Assembly: GCF_047300855.1 (NCBI RefSeq)
Contig: NZ_CP170197.1
Coordinates: forward strand, 806,001 to 870,000
Reading direction: 5' to 3'
DNA length: 64,000 bases
Source: Sulfuriferula sp047300855
GTDB taxonomy: Bacteria; Pseudomonadota; Gammaproteobacteria; Burkholderiales; Sulfuriferulaceae
The notes beneath the pieces were generated by a model. The model searched no databases. It had not been told where the DNA came from and saw nothing but the letters and a program-made list of their open reading frames with translations. Position numbers and translations under genes: made by a program. Shown piece by piece: positions 6,468-15,893 of the stretch (positions are counted from its first letter, which is position 1; every line of letters begins with the position of its first letter).

Positions 6468-8525
6468 GTGCATCCGCCCCCGGAGTTTTTTAGTAATGCA
6501 TCAAAACAGTGGAGCGCATGGATACTGTTGCTGGCGTTTGCTGTGTCGCTTCTCGTAGGCAGTCTGGTTCGCACAGAGACGGGATTTTCAGCGCGCCTAA
6601 GTCATTTGTTTCTCGATTCCTACCTGAAATATACGGCGAATGGAGCGGTGGCGCAGAACAGTGTCGTTGTAGATATCGATGACGTCAGCCTTTCTGCCGT
6701 CGGTCAATGGCCTTGGCCGCGTTACCGGATTGCTTCTTTGGTGCAAGAAATTGCTGCAGAAAAACCGGCTGCAATTGGTTTGGACATTCTTTTCTCTGAG
6801 CCTGACCGAACCTCGTTGAAAAACATCCGCGAATCCTATAAACAGGATTTCGGATTGGATATTTCCTTTGTGGGTACGCCTTCCGGTTTGGCTGACAATG
6901 ACGGGTATTTAGGGCATGTGCTATCCACAGTTCACCATCTTGTGGGAGCGCGATACTTTTATTTCGATCATATCAACAAAGCTGAAATATCGGCATCTCC
7001 TGAATTCAAGTTCAGCGGCAAAACGGATTTGCTGAAACTGCCGGATGCACCGGGAATACTCAATAACACCTATGAAATTTCTTCACGATTAAAATACAGC
7101 GGGTTTCTTAATAATCAAGTAGACGGCGATGGCATGCTGCGCAGGGTGCCATTATTGATTCGTCACCGCGGCGTTATTTACCCGCAGCTCGCGCTGGCCA
7201 CATATATGCGATCCTTAGGTGTTAACTCGGCTGTCATTGAAGAGGATGGGAATGGCCCAGCTATCCGTATTGGAAACCGTGTGATTCCTATTAGCGAAGA
7301 CGGTTATGCCTTGTTGCATTTTAATGGCAGCCCTTCGCTATACCCCTCTGTTTCAGCTGTAGACGTTCTGAATGGTCATTTCAGTGCGGCACAGTTCAAG
7401 GGGAAGACTGTCTTTATCGGGTCTTCAGCGGTGGCACTGAATGATCTGCACAGCACAATAGTCGACCGCAGCTTCCCAGGTCTGAAAATTATGTCTGTCA
7501 TCGTTGACGATATTGCGAATGATAGTTTTGTCCGCGAACCGGTATGGGGCCATACCGTTCTTTTTGCAACATGCATTGCAATGGGTTTGTTGATCTCCAT
7601 CATCTTCATTTATTTACGTGAGCCATTGCAGCTATTGCTCGCTACGATAACCCTCATAGCCGTACTTGTATCCATTTCGATTTATCTATTCGCTTCTTTT
7701 GGCGTATTCCTGGCGCCCGTCGCCCCATTGCTCGTCGTTATGTTTCTATTTGTCGTTTTTATAATTTCCAAATTCGCGATTGAGAAAAAACAGGGATATG
7801 CCTGGTATAAAAAACTCGCCAATGCCCAGCAAGTAACCATGGCGTCGATGGCAGCGGTCGCCGAAACACGCGACCCTGAAACAGGGGCACATATTAAACG
7901 CACCCAAAATTACGTGAAATCCATCGCGCTGAGGCTACGTGATACGGGACATTACACTGATATTCTGACAAAGGAATTTATTGATCTCCTGTTTGTTTCT
8001 GCACCCTTGCACGATATCGGGAAAGTGGGTGTGCCCGATCACATTCTGTTGAAGCCGGGTCCGCTGACCGCCGCAGAGTTTGAAATAATGAAAAAACATC
8101 CAGAATATGGAAAAGATATTATTTACAGCACGGCAGAGAAAATCGAAGGTGATAATTTCCTCGTTATCGCGGGTGAAATCGCCTTTACCCATCACGAGAA
8201 ATGGGATGGCACGGGATACCCGCGGGGGCTTTCCGGTCAGGATATTCCGCTTGCAGGCCGCATCATGGCAGTGGCCGATGTTTACGATGCCCTGATTAGC
8301 CGACGCTGCTACAAACCTGCGTTTACACACGAGGATTCATTCAGGATTTTGCGAGATGCCCGCGGCAAAATTTTCGATCCGGTAGTACTTGATGCGTTTT
8401 TCAGCATAGAAACACAGATTGTGGAAATTGCAACGCATTATCAAGATGAAGTTGAGCCAGCAGTGGATATCCATCATGTGGTAGACGAAAAAGAGAGCCT
8501 GGTCAGCGCGTCAGCAATTGGCTGA
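6468..8525 (+). CDS. CHASE2 sensor with HD-GYP c-di-GMP phosphodiesterase
   Basis: 685 aa starting at GTG 6468 with AAGGA eight bases before. TM1 is at about residues 18-35. A periplasmic CHASE2 domain spans about 45-345 (VVVDIDDVSLSAVGQWPWPR, AIGLDILFSEPD, GKTVFIGSSA). Three membrane helices follow at about 360-435. The cytoplasmic HD-GYP domain covers about 455-660, with HDIGK near 515, HHEKWDGTGYP near 575 and DVYDAL near 605, all intact, so it should degrade c-di-GMP. It is the last gene of a FecR-OmpA-CHASE2 operon; the periplasmic partners may feed the sensor. Confidence 0.92.
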   Translation: MHPPPEFFSNASKQWSAWILLLAFAVSLLVGSLVRTETGFSARLSHLFLDSYLKYTANGAVAQNSVVVDIDDVSLSAVGQWPWPRYRIASLVQEIAAEKPAAIGLDILFSEPDRTSLKNIRESYKQDFGLDISFVGTPSGLADNDGYLGHVLSTVHHLVGARYFYFDHINKAEISASPEFKFSGKTDLLKLPDAPGILNNTYEISSRLKYSGFLNNQVDGDGMLRRVPLLIRHRGVIYPQLALATYMRSLGVNSAVIEEDGNGPAIRIGNRVIPISEDGYALLHFNGSPSLYPSVSAVDVLNGHFSAAQFKGKTVFIGSSAVALNDLHSTIVDRSFPGLKIMSVIVDDIANDSFVREPVWGHTVLFATCIAMGLLISIIFIYLREPLQLLLATITLIAVLVSISIYLFASFGVFLAPVAPLLVVMFLFVVFIISKFAIEKKQGYAWYKKLANAQQVTMASMAAVAETRDPETGAHIKRTQNYVKSIALRLRDTGHYTDILTKEFIDLLFVSAPLHDIGKVGVPDHILLKPGPLTAAEFEIMKKHPEYGKDIIYSTAEKIEGDNFLVIAGEIAFTHHEKWDGTGYPRGLSGQDIPLAGRIMAVADVYDALISRRCYKPAFTHEDSFRILRDARGKIFDPVVLDAFFSIETQIVEIATHYQDEVEPAVDIHHVVDEKESLVSASAIG

Positions 8526-8798
8526 AGCCACTCCTCTGCAAGGAAAACAATTGCTCTTTTCCCAATGTTCTACAGCGCGAGTAAATCCTTGGCTTTCTCG
8601 CTCAAGCATTTCCCGGATTTGAAACAGTTTGATACAAATCCGCGTCAACAAAAGACGGATGACTCCCGTTACTAGACTCATCACCAATGCCTTTACCTAT
8701 TTCAGGCAAGAGCACGCCTGCTGGGCCGAATTGGAATGCGACCCCATCCCCCTCGAGGCGATGGCCTGGTACTGCAATCATTATCAAAGGAATGTTGC

Positions 8799-10391
8799 AT
8801 GCGAGAACCATCATCGGGCTGGACCCGCCGCCGGTTTCTGGCGTTGTCCGGCATGGCCGGACTCTCGCTCGCTGCCTGCGCTGCCCGGGTGCCGGCGCGT
8901 GGCGATCAGGGGCAGGCTGCTGTGGGTCCGGCGCTGGAGAATGCTGCGCGCGATCATCCCGTTGCCTTGATCAACCGGCTGACCTGGGGTGCGACGCTGG
9001 GTGAGCTGAACAGCCTGCGCCAGCGCGGGGCGGGGCGCTATATAAACACCCAGTTACGCCCTGCGGCTGATCCGCCTTTGCCGCCTGAAATCGTTGTGCA
9101 GTTGCAGGCCATGACTATCAACCGTACGCCTGTTGCCGAGCTGGTGCGCAGCAGCTTCGAACGCTTGCGCAGCATCCGCATGAGCGAGCTTCCGGCAGAC
9201 CAGAAGCAGCAGCAACTCAAAGCCGCGCAGCAAGACATCGGCAACCTGGCTCGCGAAGCAGCCGAGCAGCAATTGCTGTATGCGCTGTATTCGCCCAACC
9301 AGTTGCAGGAGCAATTGACCTGGTTCTGGATGAACCATTTCTCGGTGTTTCAGTACAAGGGCATGTTGCGGCCCATGATGGGCGACTACTACGCCCGGGT
9401 CATCAAACCGCACGCACTGGGGCGCTTCCGCGACTTGTTCCGGGCGTCCGTGTTCAGCCCGCAAATGCTCATCTACCTGGACAACGCCAACAACGCGCGC
9501 GGCCATGTCAACGAAAATTACGCGCGCGAGATCATGGAACTGCATACCCTGGGCGTGGGTGCCGGCTACACCCAGCAGGACGTGACCAACCTTGCCCGCG
9601 TGCTCACCGGCCTCGGGGTGAAACTGACCGGCCATCCGGAGCAGGCGCGCCCGGCCTTGCGCGCCGACTTGTGGCAGAGCGAGCTGGTGGTGTTCAACCC
9701 GATGCGTCACGACCCCGATCCCAAGCGGGTGCTGGGTCATACCTTCCAGGGTCACGGGCTGGACGAAATCAACGCTGTGATCGAACTGCTGGCAGCTCAG
9801 CCGGCCACTGCGCGCCATGTCAGCACCCGACTCGCGCAGTATTTCGTTGCCGATACCCCGCCGTCAGCCTTGATCGACCACATGAGCGCAACCTGGCTGC
9901 GCACCGATGGCGATATTGCTGCGGTATTGCAGGCGATGTTCACCACGCCGCAGTTCGCGCAGTCGCTCGGCGGCCTGTTCAAGGACCCGACCCACTATGT
10001 TGTGTCTGCCGTGCGCCTGGCCTACGAGGGCCGCACCATCCGCAATGCCCAACCGATGGTGAACTGGTTAGCGCGTTTGGGCGAACCGCTCTACGGCCGG
10101 CAGACGCCCGACGGTTATCCGCTGGATGCCGCAGCCTGGAGTAGCTCCGGGCAAATGACTGCGCGCTTTGAATTGGCTCGAATCATCGGCAGCGGTCCGG
10201 CGGGGCTGTTCAAGACAGACGCCCCCGGCGCGCAACCGGCAGCGGCTTTTCCGCAGTTATCCAATGCGTTTTATTACCAGGCGCTACAGCCTGTTTTATC
10301 GCCGGCCACGCGCCAGGCGTTACAGCAAGCCAACAGTCCGCAAGACTGGAACGCGCTGTTATTGTCCTCACCCGAGTTCATGCGCCATTGA
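8799..10391 (+). CDS. DUF1800 family protein, Tat-exported
   Basis: 530 aa from ATG 8799, with AAAGGAA seven bases upstream. It begins with a twin-arginine signal RRRFLALSGMAG and then a Cys (LAAC). DUF1800 features are LINRLTWGAT, LTWFWMNHFSVF, MLIYLDN, ENYAREIMELHTLGVG and YTQQDVTNLARVLTG. The family has no settled reaction, and members pair with DUF1501 proteins, as here with 25 bases between. Tat export suggests that the protein folds, perhaps with a cofactor, before secretion. The upstream space 8526-8798 shows no gene. Confidence 0.9.
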   Translation: MREPSSGWTRRRFLALSGMAGLSLAACAARVPARGDQGQAAVGPALENAARDHPVALINRLTWGATLGELNSLRQRGAGRYINTQLRPAADPPLPPEIVVQLQAMTINRTPVAELVRSSFERLRSIRMSELPADQKQQQLKAAQQDIGNLAREAAEQQLLYALYSPNQLQEQLTWFWMNHFSVFQYKGMLRPMMGDYYARVIKPHALGRFRDLFRASVFSPQMLIYLDNANNARGHVNENYAREIMELHTLGVGAGYTQQDVTNLARVLTGLGVKLTGHPEQARPALRADLWQSELVVFNPMRHDPDPKRVLGHTFQGHGLDEINAVIELLAAQPATARHVSTRLAQYFVADTPPSALIDHMSATWLRTDGDIAAVLQAMFTTPQFAQSLGGLFKDPTHYVVSAVRLAYEGRTIRNAQPMVNWLARLGEPLYGRQTPDGYPLDAAAWSSSGQMTARFELARIIGSGPAGLFKTDAPGAQPAAAFPQLSNAFYYQALQPVLSPATRQALQQANSPQDWNALLLSSPEFMRH

Positions 10392-10416
10392 GCCCAAGCT
10401 GATCAGGAGCCCGTCC

Positions 10417-11643
10417 ATGCATCGTCGCCAATTGCTCAAATTTTTTGCTATCGCACCGCTGGCGGCAGCCAGTGCCCGGCTGTGGGCAGCGCCGCCGCGC
10501 AGTGATCAGGCGCCGCGCTTTCTGCTGGTGTTCCTGCGCGGTGGCTATGACGCCGCCAACCTGTTGGTGCCTTATAACAGCGATTTTTATTATGAAAGCC
10601 GGCCCCACATCGCGGTGCCCAGGCCGGACAGCGGCGCCGGCGCGGCCATCGCGCTGAACACGGATTGGGCGCTGCACCCGGCACTCACCGATACCTTGTT
10701 GCCGCTCTACCGTCAGGGGCAGGCTGCTTTTGTGCCGTTTGCCGGCACGCAGGATATGACGCGCAGCCATTTCGAAACCCAGGACCACATCGAACTCGGC
10801 CAGGGCCCCAACCCGCGCGATTTCCGTAACGGTTTTCTCAATCGCCTGGCCAGCGTGCTGGGCAATCGGGCGCAGCCCATGGCCTTCACCGCACAATTAC
10901 CCTTAAGCCTGAGCGGGCCGGATCGCGTGCCGAATATGGCGATGGTCAATGTCGGTAAAACCGGGCTGAATGCGCATAACAGCGATCTGCTCGCGCAGAT
11001 GTATCGCGGCACTGAAATGGACGCGACGGTTCGGGAAGGCTTTGCCGTACAAAAGCAGGTGATGGACGACATGCAGAACGCCACCGCCGCAGGCTATGCC
11101 GGCGAGATGCTGGCGGCCAGCCGCGGCGCCGCCAACCCGCGCAGCTTTGCTGCCCAGGCGCAACGTATCGGCATGCTGATGCGCAACCAGTTCAATATCG
11201 GATTTGTCGATGTCGGCGGCTGGGATACCCATGTGGGCGAGGCGGGGCGCAACGGTGCCGAAGGCCAACTCGCCCAGCGCCTGAGCGAACTCGGCGCCGG
11301 GCTGGCAGCCCTGCCGCAAGCCATGGGCCCGGCGTGGAACCAGACTGTGGTCGTGGTGCTGAGCGAATTCGGCCGCACCTTCCGCGAAAACGGCAACCGC
11401 GGTACCGATCACGGACACGGCACGGTGTATTGGGTGCTGGGCGGCGCAGTGCGCGGCGGGCGCATCGCCGGTGAGCAGGTGCGGGTCACACAGTCCACCC
11501 TCAACCAGGATCGCGACTGGCCGGTGCTGACTGACTACCGCAGCCTGCTGGGCGATATTTTCCGGCGACAGTGGGCCCTCAGCCCAGCGCAAGTGAACAC
11601 TGTATTCCCAGGCGCGGCGCCGCTTGATTTGCAGCTTGTCTGA
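10417..11643 (+). CDS. DUF1501 family protein, Tat-exported
   Basis: 408 aa from ATG 10417 with AGGAG at 10405. The signal HRRQLLKFFAIAPLAAASA is of Tat type. Family features: FLLVFLRGGYDAANLLVPY, LHPALTD, GTQDMTRSHFETQDHIELG, IGFVDVGGWDTH and VVVVLSEFGRTFREN followed by DHGHG, a layout like that of sulfatase/alkaline-phosphatase folds. It is the partner of the upstream DUF1800 gene. The last 187 bases of this gene and its tail recur at 12956-13144 beyond cheV. Bases 11644-11937 downstream hold no gene, only a 7-bp hairpin near 11733-11750. Confidence 0.9.
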   Translation: MHRRQLLKFFAIAPLAAASARLWAAPPRSDQAPRFLLVFLRGGYDAANLLVPYNSDFYYESRPHIAVPRPDSGAGAAIALNTDWALHPALTDTLLPLYRQGQAAFVPFAGTQDMTRSHFETQDHIELGQGPNPRDFRNGFLNRLASVLGNRAQPMAFTAQLPLSLSGPDRVPNMAMVNVGKTGLNAHNSDLLAQMYRGTEMDATVREGFAVQKQVMDDMQNATAAGYAGEMLAASRGAANPRSFAAQAQRIGMLMRNQFNIGFVDVGGWDTHVGEAGRNGAEGQLAQRLSELGAGLAALPQAMGPAWNQTVVVVLSEFGRTFRENGNRGTDHGHGTVYWVLGGAVRGGRIAGEQVRVTQSTLNQDRDWPVLTDYRSLLGDIFRRQWALSPAQVNTVFPGAAPLDLQLV

Positions 11644-11937
11644 TCTCGCCGGGTAGGTGTAACGGTCTGCGATTAAAATGCCTTCCAATTCAGGCTGGCA
11701 ATCCTGCTGAAGCCCGTTTTCAGAAAACCACCTGCTTCGTGCGCGAAGCACGCTGAATAGCGCCACGGCGGCCCGGCGCTGCCGGATAGCTCACTCCCCT
11801 GGGAGACAAATTAATTCAAGTATTTGATGCGGCCGGTCGATAAGACATTACCCGCATCACGCAGCTTGGCAGTGGGCACAATTTAATTCAGGCAATACGC
11901 TGGCAGTACCGGCAGCGCCGTCAACAAGGTGGAAAAC

Positions 11938-12897
11938 ATGAGTTCGGCTCAACAAGAAATCGATGAACGCACAAATCTGGCCGGTTCCAACAAATTTGAA
12001 TTGCTGCTGTTTAAACTCGGCAGCAGCGCCGGTAGCGATCGATCGGAATTATTCGGCATCAATGTATTCAAGATCCGCGAAATCGTGGCGATGCCAGAGA
12101 TTACCGTCGTCGCCGGGGCGTCCCCGCATTTGCTCGGCGTGGTGAATCTGCGCGGGCAGGTTATTTCGGTCATTGATCTGCCTGCGATCATGGGGTGCCA
12201 GCCCCAGACCGGCCTGAACATCATGCTGGTGACTGAATTTGCGCGCACCACACAAGCATTTGCCGTCGAGTCGGTTGAGGATATCGTGCGGCTGGACTGG
12301 GGCCAGGTCCTCTCGGCGGAAGCCAGCGCGGCAGATGGCCTGGTCACCAGCATCGCGCGGCTGGACGGCAATACCGACCGTTCCCGTTTGGCGCAGGTGC
12401 TCGACGTGGAGACCATACTGCGCACGCTGACACCGTCCAGCGGATCGGAAGTCAATCCCGAAACAATCGGCCCGAAAATCAATCTCAAACCCGGCACCAT
12501 TGTCCTCGCCGCCGACGACTCCATCGTCGCGCGCGCCTTGATCGAGCAAGGCCTGGAAGCGATGGGCGTCCATTACATCATGACCAAAACCGGACAGGAA
12601 GCCTGGGATCACCTCCAGTCGGTGGCACGTGTGGCCGAAGCCGAAGGCAAGCCCGTGTCCGACAAGATTGCACTGGTGCTGACCGACCTGGAAATGCCGG
12701 AAATGGATGGATTTACGCTGACGCGAAACATCAAGCAGGACGTGCGCTTCCGCGGGATTCCGGTAGTCATCCATTCATCGCTAACCGGCAATGCCAATGA
12801 AGACCACGTAAGGAATGTCGGGGCAGATGCCTACGTGGCGAAATTCGTGGCGGAGGAATTGGCCGCCACCATGCGTAAAGTGCTCACGCAATTGTAA
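11938..12897 (+). CDS. cheV: CheV-type chemotaxis coupling protein (CheW plus receiver)
   Basis: 319 aa from ATG 11938, five bases after AAGGTGG; an in-frame GTG at 11929 lies on that ribosome site. Residues about 20-165 are a CheW domain (FGINVFKIREIVAMPEIT, LLGVVNLRGQVISVIDLPAIM). Residues about 188-315 are a response-regulator receiver with the acidic pair AADDS, the phospho-acceptor Asp in LVLTDLEMPEMDG, a Ser in VIHSS and a Lys in YVAKF. It links chemoreceptors to CheA and can adapt by phosphorylation. No other che genes are in the window, so it stands alone between two copies of the DUF1501 3' end. Confidence 0.93.
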   Translation: MSSAQQEIDERTNLAGSNKFELLLFKLGSSAGSDRSELFGINVFKIREIVAMPEITVVAGASPHLLGVVNLRGQVISVIDLPAIMGCQPQTGLNIMLVTEFARTTQAFAVESVEDIVRLDWGQVLSAEASAADGLVTSIARLDGNTDRSRLAQVLDVETILRTLTPSSGSEVNPETIGPKINLKPGTIVLAADDSIVARALIEQGLEAMGVHYIMTKTGQEAWDHLQSVARVAEAEGKPVSDKIALVLTDLEMPEMDGFTLTRNIKQDVRFRGIPVVIHSSLTGNANEDHVRNVGADAYVAKFVAEELAATMRKVLTQL

Positions 12898-12947
12898 GGT
12901 CGCGACAGTTTGGCGAAGTGAATTGGAGTTGCCGCGGCTCAAGCAAG

Positions 12948-13144
12948 CGCAGGTCGCACAGTCCACCCTCAACCGGGATCGCGACTGGCCGGTGCTGACT
13001 GACTACCGCAGCCTGCGGCACCGTATCTTCCGGCGCCAGTGGGGCCTCGGCCCAGCGCAAGTGAACACGTGGTTCCCGGGCGCGATGCTGGTTGATTTGC
13101 AACTTGTCTGATCACACCAGATAGGTGTAACGGCCTGTGATTAA
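12948..13144 (+). pseudogene. Diverged copy of the DUF1501 3' end
   Basis: From CACAGTCC at about 12956 to 13144 the sequence aligns with the end of the DUF1501 gene and about 35 bases beyond its stop. A hand alignment gives about 26 mismatches in 187 bases. It encodes STLNRDRDWPVLTDYRS and ends DLQLV and TGA, as the full gene does. Only the last 50 or so codons are present, with no start. It is a partial duplicate or the stump of a lost paralogue. Confidence 0.9.
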
Positions 13145-13188
13145 GACCTAGCTTGGCCCAGGCCAGCTAGATTATCGGCCAGCATTCG

Positions 13189-14157
13189 TTATCGCTGCAA
13201 ATTCTTATTTCTCAGTGCATCAATAAGTGGACATAACGAATCTATTTCGCCGTCTCCGACTATACGAACCGCACGATCCAAGAGAAGGCGCTGTTCCATC
13301 GAGACAGCGTAATTTGGAATGCCGAAGAAGATATAGAGGTAATCGTAGTCATCCATATAAAAATCCAAGTCTCTTAGAAGGGACATGCTCTCTACCTCAC
13401 CCAGCATACCGCTTACCCATTGATCAAGAGCCTCAAGCCAGAGTCTGAGCTTTTCTTCTGATATGGGTTCGCTAGGGGTAATATTTATGTCATTGGACAA
13501 GCCGTACTTGGTAAAGAGCTGTGCACGCTTCTCTCTGAGTAGAACCTCTATCGCGGCTTGCTGCTCATCGATTTCATTATCCGTGAGATTTTCGAAGTAG
13601 GTATTTGCCAATGCCTCGTATTCAGCATATAGAGCTTGCGCTTGCAGAAAGCGATATTGGCAGCCAGCTGCAAGCCACTCAAGTTCAATGGATCTGGCTG
13701 ATAGGAACTGTTCTAGCTTTGAAGCTAAAACCTCGTTTAATACTGATGAGACTGGGGGAAATAACTCGGCGACTTTTAACGCTATAGCCTCAATCCCTTC
13801 AACAGACTTGAGCGCCACTAAATCGGCGAGTAGTGGTGAAACAGACCTGACAAAGTCAACATCGATTCCGTGCCATATTGGAACTAACTTCACATTCCCT
13901 GCGATATTGGCTCCAAGGAGGGCATCAAGTTCCCGTTGAGGCCATTCTTTGGCAAAGAAATGGCGACTAAGAACAACAATTCCAGCTTCACACTCAGCGA
14001 GACCTTTGTCGATTGATCTGCGTAGACTGTCCCCTGGTTTTAATGTGAACTCGTCGTACCAGACATTTAACCCTAGACGCCTTAGTTCTTGGGCGAGGGG
14101 CCGCACGAAATCACTCTTGTCTTCACTGGCGTGGCTGACGAATAGGGTATTGCACAT
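13189..14157 (-). CDS. TIR-domain protein
   Basis: 322 aa from ATG 14157, where the TIR homology begins (MCNTLFVSHASEDK); in-frame starts upstream add up to 18 unrelated residues. TIR domain features at about 1-130: FVSHASEDKSDFVRPLA, LGLNVWYDEFTLKPGDSL with the Glu expected for NAD cleavage, and VVLSRHFFAKEWPQRELDAL. Residues 130-322 are helical with an acidic end (YMDDYDYLYIFFGIPNY) and have no fold I can name. TIR proteins of this type cleave NAD+ or make cADPR-like signals in anti-phage defence. Lower GC than its neighbours suggests transfer. It is probably in one operon with the small gene upstream. Confidence 0.88.
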   Translation of the reverse strand: MCNTLFVSHASEDKSDFVRPLAQELRRLGLNVWYDEFTLKPGDSLRRSIDKGLAECEAGIVVLSRHFFAKEWPQRELDALLGANIAGNVKLVPIWHGIDVDFVRSVSPLLADLVALKSVEGIEAIALKVAELFPPVSSVLNEVLASKLEQFLSARSIELEWLAAGCQYRFLQAQALYAEYEALANTYFENLTDNEIDEQQAAIEVLLREKRAQLFTKYGLSNDINITPSEPISEEKLRLWLEALDQWVSGMLGEVESMSLLRDLDFYMDDYDYLYIFFGIPNYAVSMEQRLLLDRAVRIVGDGEIDSLCPLIDALRNKNLQR

Positions 14158-14258
14158 GAGTGGTGGTCCAATGTTTGACGTAACCGACATCTGGCGAAGT
14201 GTTGAGTGCAAAAGGATGCCCGCTAACTACACTTGCAGGCGATTCGATTACAGAGAGA

Positions 14259-14618
14259 TTATGCATTTCGTGCTTGCCTCTTCGTGTTGCGTTCGTCTTG
14301 GCGAGACAGCAAATACCACCACTCAGTACCGTCTTCACGTGAGGTTTTCTTCGCGCCAATCTCGTGCAGAAATTGTCTAATCTCATCGTCACCGTGGCCG
14401 CCGATTGGTGCTTTCAGCTCGGAGAAAGAACGATCTGTATAGATGTGGTGACTGAGCATTTCTGTAAGAAAATTCTTGATAATCTCGGTCCCCTTGTTTT
14501 GAAGCAGAAACATCTCCTTATTGTGCTTAAGCTGCTTATATTGGAGAAGCAAGTTGAAAAGCCTAGTGCCAATCGAGCCTGTGATAACTCCAGTGAGTGC
14601 CCAATCTGCATCAGTCAT
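14259..14618 (-). CDS. Small protein paired with the TIR gene, possible winged helix
   Basis: 119 aa of unknown family. Residues about 5-27 (DWALTGVITGSIGTRLFNLL) could be a short membrane or amphipathic helix. Residues about 38-105 resemble a winged-helix layout: FLTEMLSHHIYTDRSFSELKAPIG, then DDEIRQFLHEIGAKK and a final strand EWWYLLSR. It ends 101 bases before the TIR start on the same strand and shares the low GC of that gene. It may sense or control the TIR effector. Bases 14619-14855 beyond it hold no clear gene. Confidence 0.6.
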   Translation of the reverse strand: MTDADWALTGVITGSIGTRLFNLLLQYKQLKHNKEMFLLQNKGTEIIKNFLTEMLSHHIYTDRSFSELKAPIGGHGDDEIRQFLHEIGAKKTSREDGTEWWYLLSRQDERNTKRQARNA

Positions 14619-14855
14619 TCAGAAGTCTCCCATGTTGTGGCACCTTTGCGACCATTGTGCCCGTTCCAAAAAAGCAGGCTTGCTTCAATCGTTAAGTGAC
14701 ATGGAGATTACGGATGCACAGTCTATAGTTCCCCGCCCAATGTAGGCTTTTTTCGTTTTCCCGGCAAATGGTGTCAAGCCTGCAAGCGCATTAGTGAGTA
14801 CTCGCGAATAATCGAGTCAGCGGCTGAGCATCCCAATAGTTTTTCCTGTACTCCC

Positions 14856-15770
14856 TCACTTCATTTTCAGAATCTCATCCCACGGCGGTTTCGGCCCGAT
14901 GCGTTGAGCAAGGTACTCGACCAGGGTACTGACGCGATGCGGTACATAGCGGTTGCTCGGAAAGATGGCGTAGATGCCCGCCTCCGATGTCTGAAATCCG
15001 GGCAGCAGGATTTCCAGCTTGCCTTCACGCACCGCTTGTTCGGCCATGAAAGTGGGTGCGCTGGTGATGCAGATGCCGCGGATCGCTGCGGCGAGCAGGG
15101 CATCGCCGCTGTTGGCTTTCAGCCGGCCGCTTACCGGGAACCACTGCGTTTTGCCATCGATGATGAAAGGCCAGCTTGAATGCGTGGTGAGCAGATAGCC
15201 GGCGCATTCGTGCTGGATCAATTCTCTTGGGTGTTTGGGTTTGACGTGACGCTTCAGGTAATCGGGTGCGGCGAGGATGACGGCGCGGCTGCTGCCGATC
15301 TTGCGCGCCACGTCGCCAGGGTCGAGCCGGTCCGAGATGCGGATGCCCAGATCAAAGCCGCCTTCAATCAGGTTGACACGCTGGTCGTTGAACACCAGTT
15401 CGACCGATATCGCCGGGTTGGCCGCCATGAAGTCGCCGAACATCGGCATCAATTGCTGAATGCCGAACGAATACGGCAGGGTGATGCGGATATGTCCGCG
15501 CGGTGCCTGCTGGTCGTCGGTCAGGCTGGCTTCGGCGGCATCCACCAGGCTCAGGATTTCGCGGCATTTTTCCAGGTAGCTTGCACCCGTTGAAGTGAGG
15601 CTCAAGCGCCGCGTGCTGCGCGCCAGCAGCTTGCTGCCCAGGTGCGTTTCGAGCGCCACTACCTGCCGCGTCACGACCGAGCGCGCCACGTTCATCTGTT
15701 GCGCCACGGCCGAGAAGCTGCCGAGTTCGACTACCCGGATAAAGAGCCGCATGCTGTCCAGCCTGTCCAT
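14856..15770 (-). CDS. LysR-family transcriptional regulator
   Basis: 304 aa, the usual LysR length. The N-terminal helix-turn-helix is clear: MDRLDSMRLFIRVVELGSFSAVAQQMNVARSVVTRQVVALE, then LLARSTRRLSLTSTGASYL (each a family hallmark). The C-terminal effector domain has GHIRITLPYSFG and FDLGIRISDRLDPGDVARKIG, as in the AaeR/YhjC/DmlR-like group. It is divergent from the cytochrome b561/YceI genes, with dyads in the shared 123-base space, so it most likely controls them. The inducer is unknown. Confidence 0.93.
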   Translation of the reverse strand: MDRLDSMRLFIRVVELGSFSAVAQQMNVARSVVTRQVVALETHLGSKLLARSTRRLSLTSTGASYLEKCREILSLVDAAEASLTDDQQAPRGHIRITLPYSFGIQQLMPMFGDFMAANPAISVELVFNDQRVNLIEGGFDLGIRISDRLDPGDVARKIGSSRAVILAAPDYLKRHVKPKHPRELIQHECAGYLLTTHSSWPFIIDGKTQWFPVSGRLKANSGDALLAAAIRGICITSAPTFMAEQAVREGKLEILLPGFQTSEAGIYAIFPSNRYVPHRVSTLVEYLAQRIGPKPPWDEILKMK

Positions 15771-15783
15771 GAAACCTCCGTTT

Positions 15784-15839
15784 CATTGTTGCATCTAGAG
15801 CAATGATAATTTGTAAATTGTAGGCTATTTCAACTACAA
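15784..15839. promoter_or_regulatory. Dyads in the lysR-cytochrome b561 promoter region
   Basis: TTGTAG (15818-15823) and CTACAA (15834-15839) form an inverted repeat with a 10-base gap, containing the T-N11-A pattern of LysR sites. A second dyad, CATTG (15784-15788) and CAATG (15801-15805), lies beside the lysR start. Both are candidate binding sites. Confidence 0.5.
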
Positions 15840-15893
15840 CTACTCGCGTAAAGTACAGCCATCGATCAACTACATACGTTGGGGATTTTGTCC

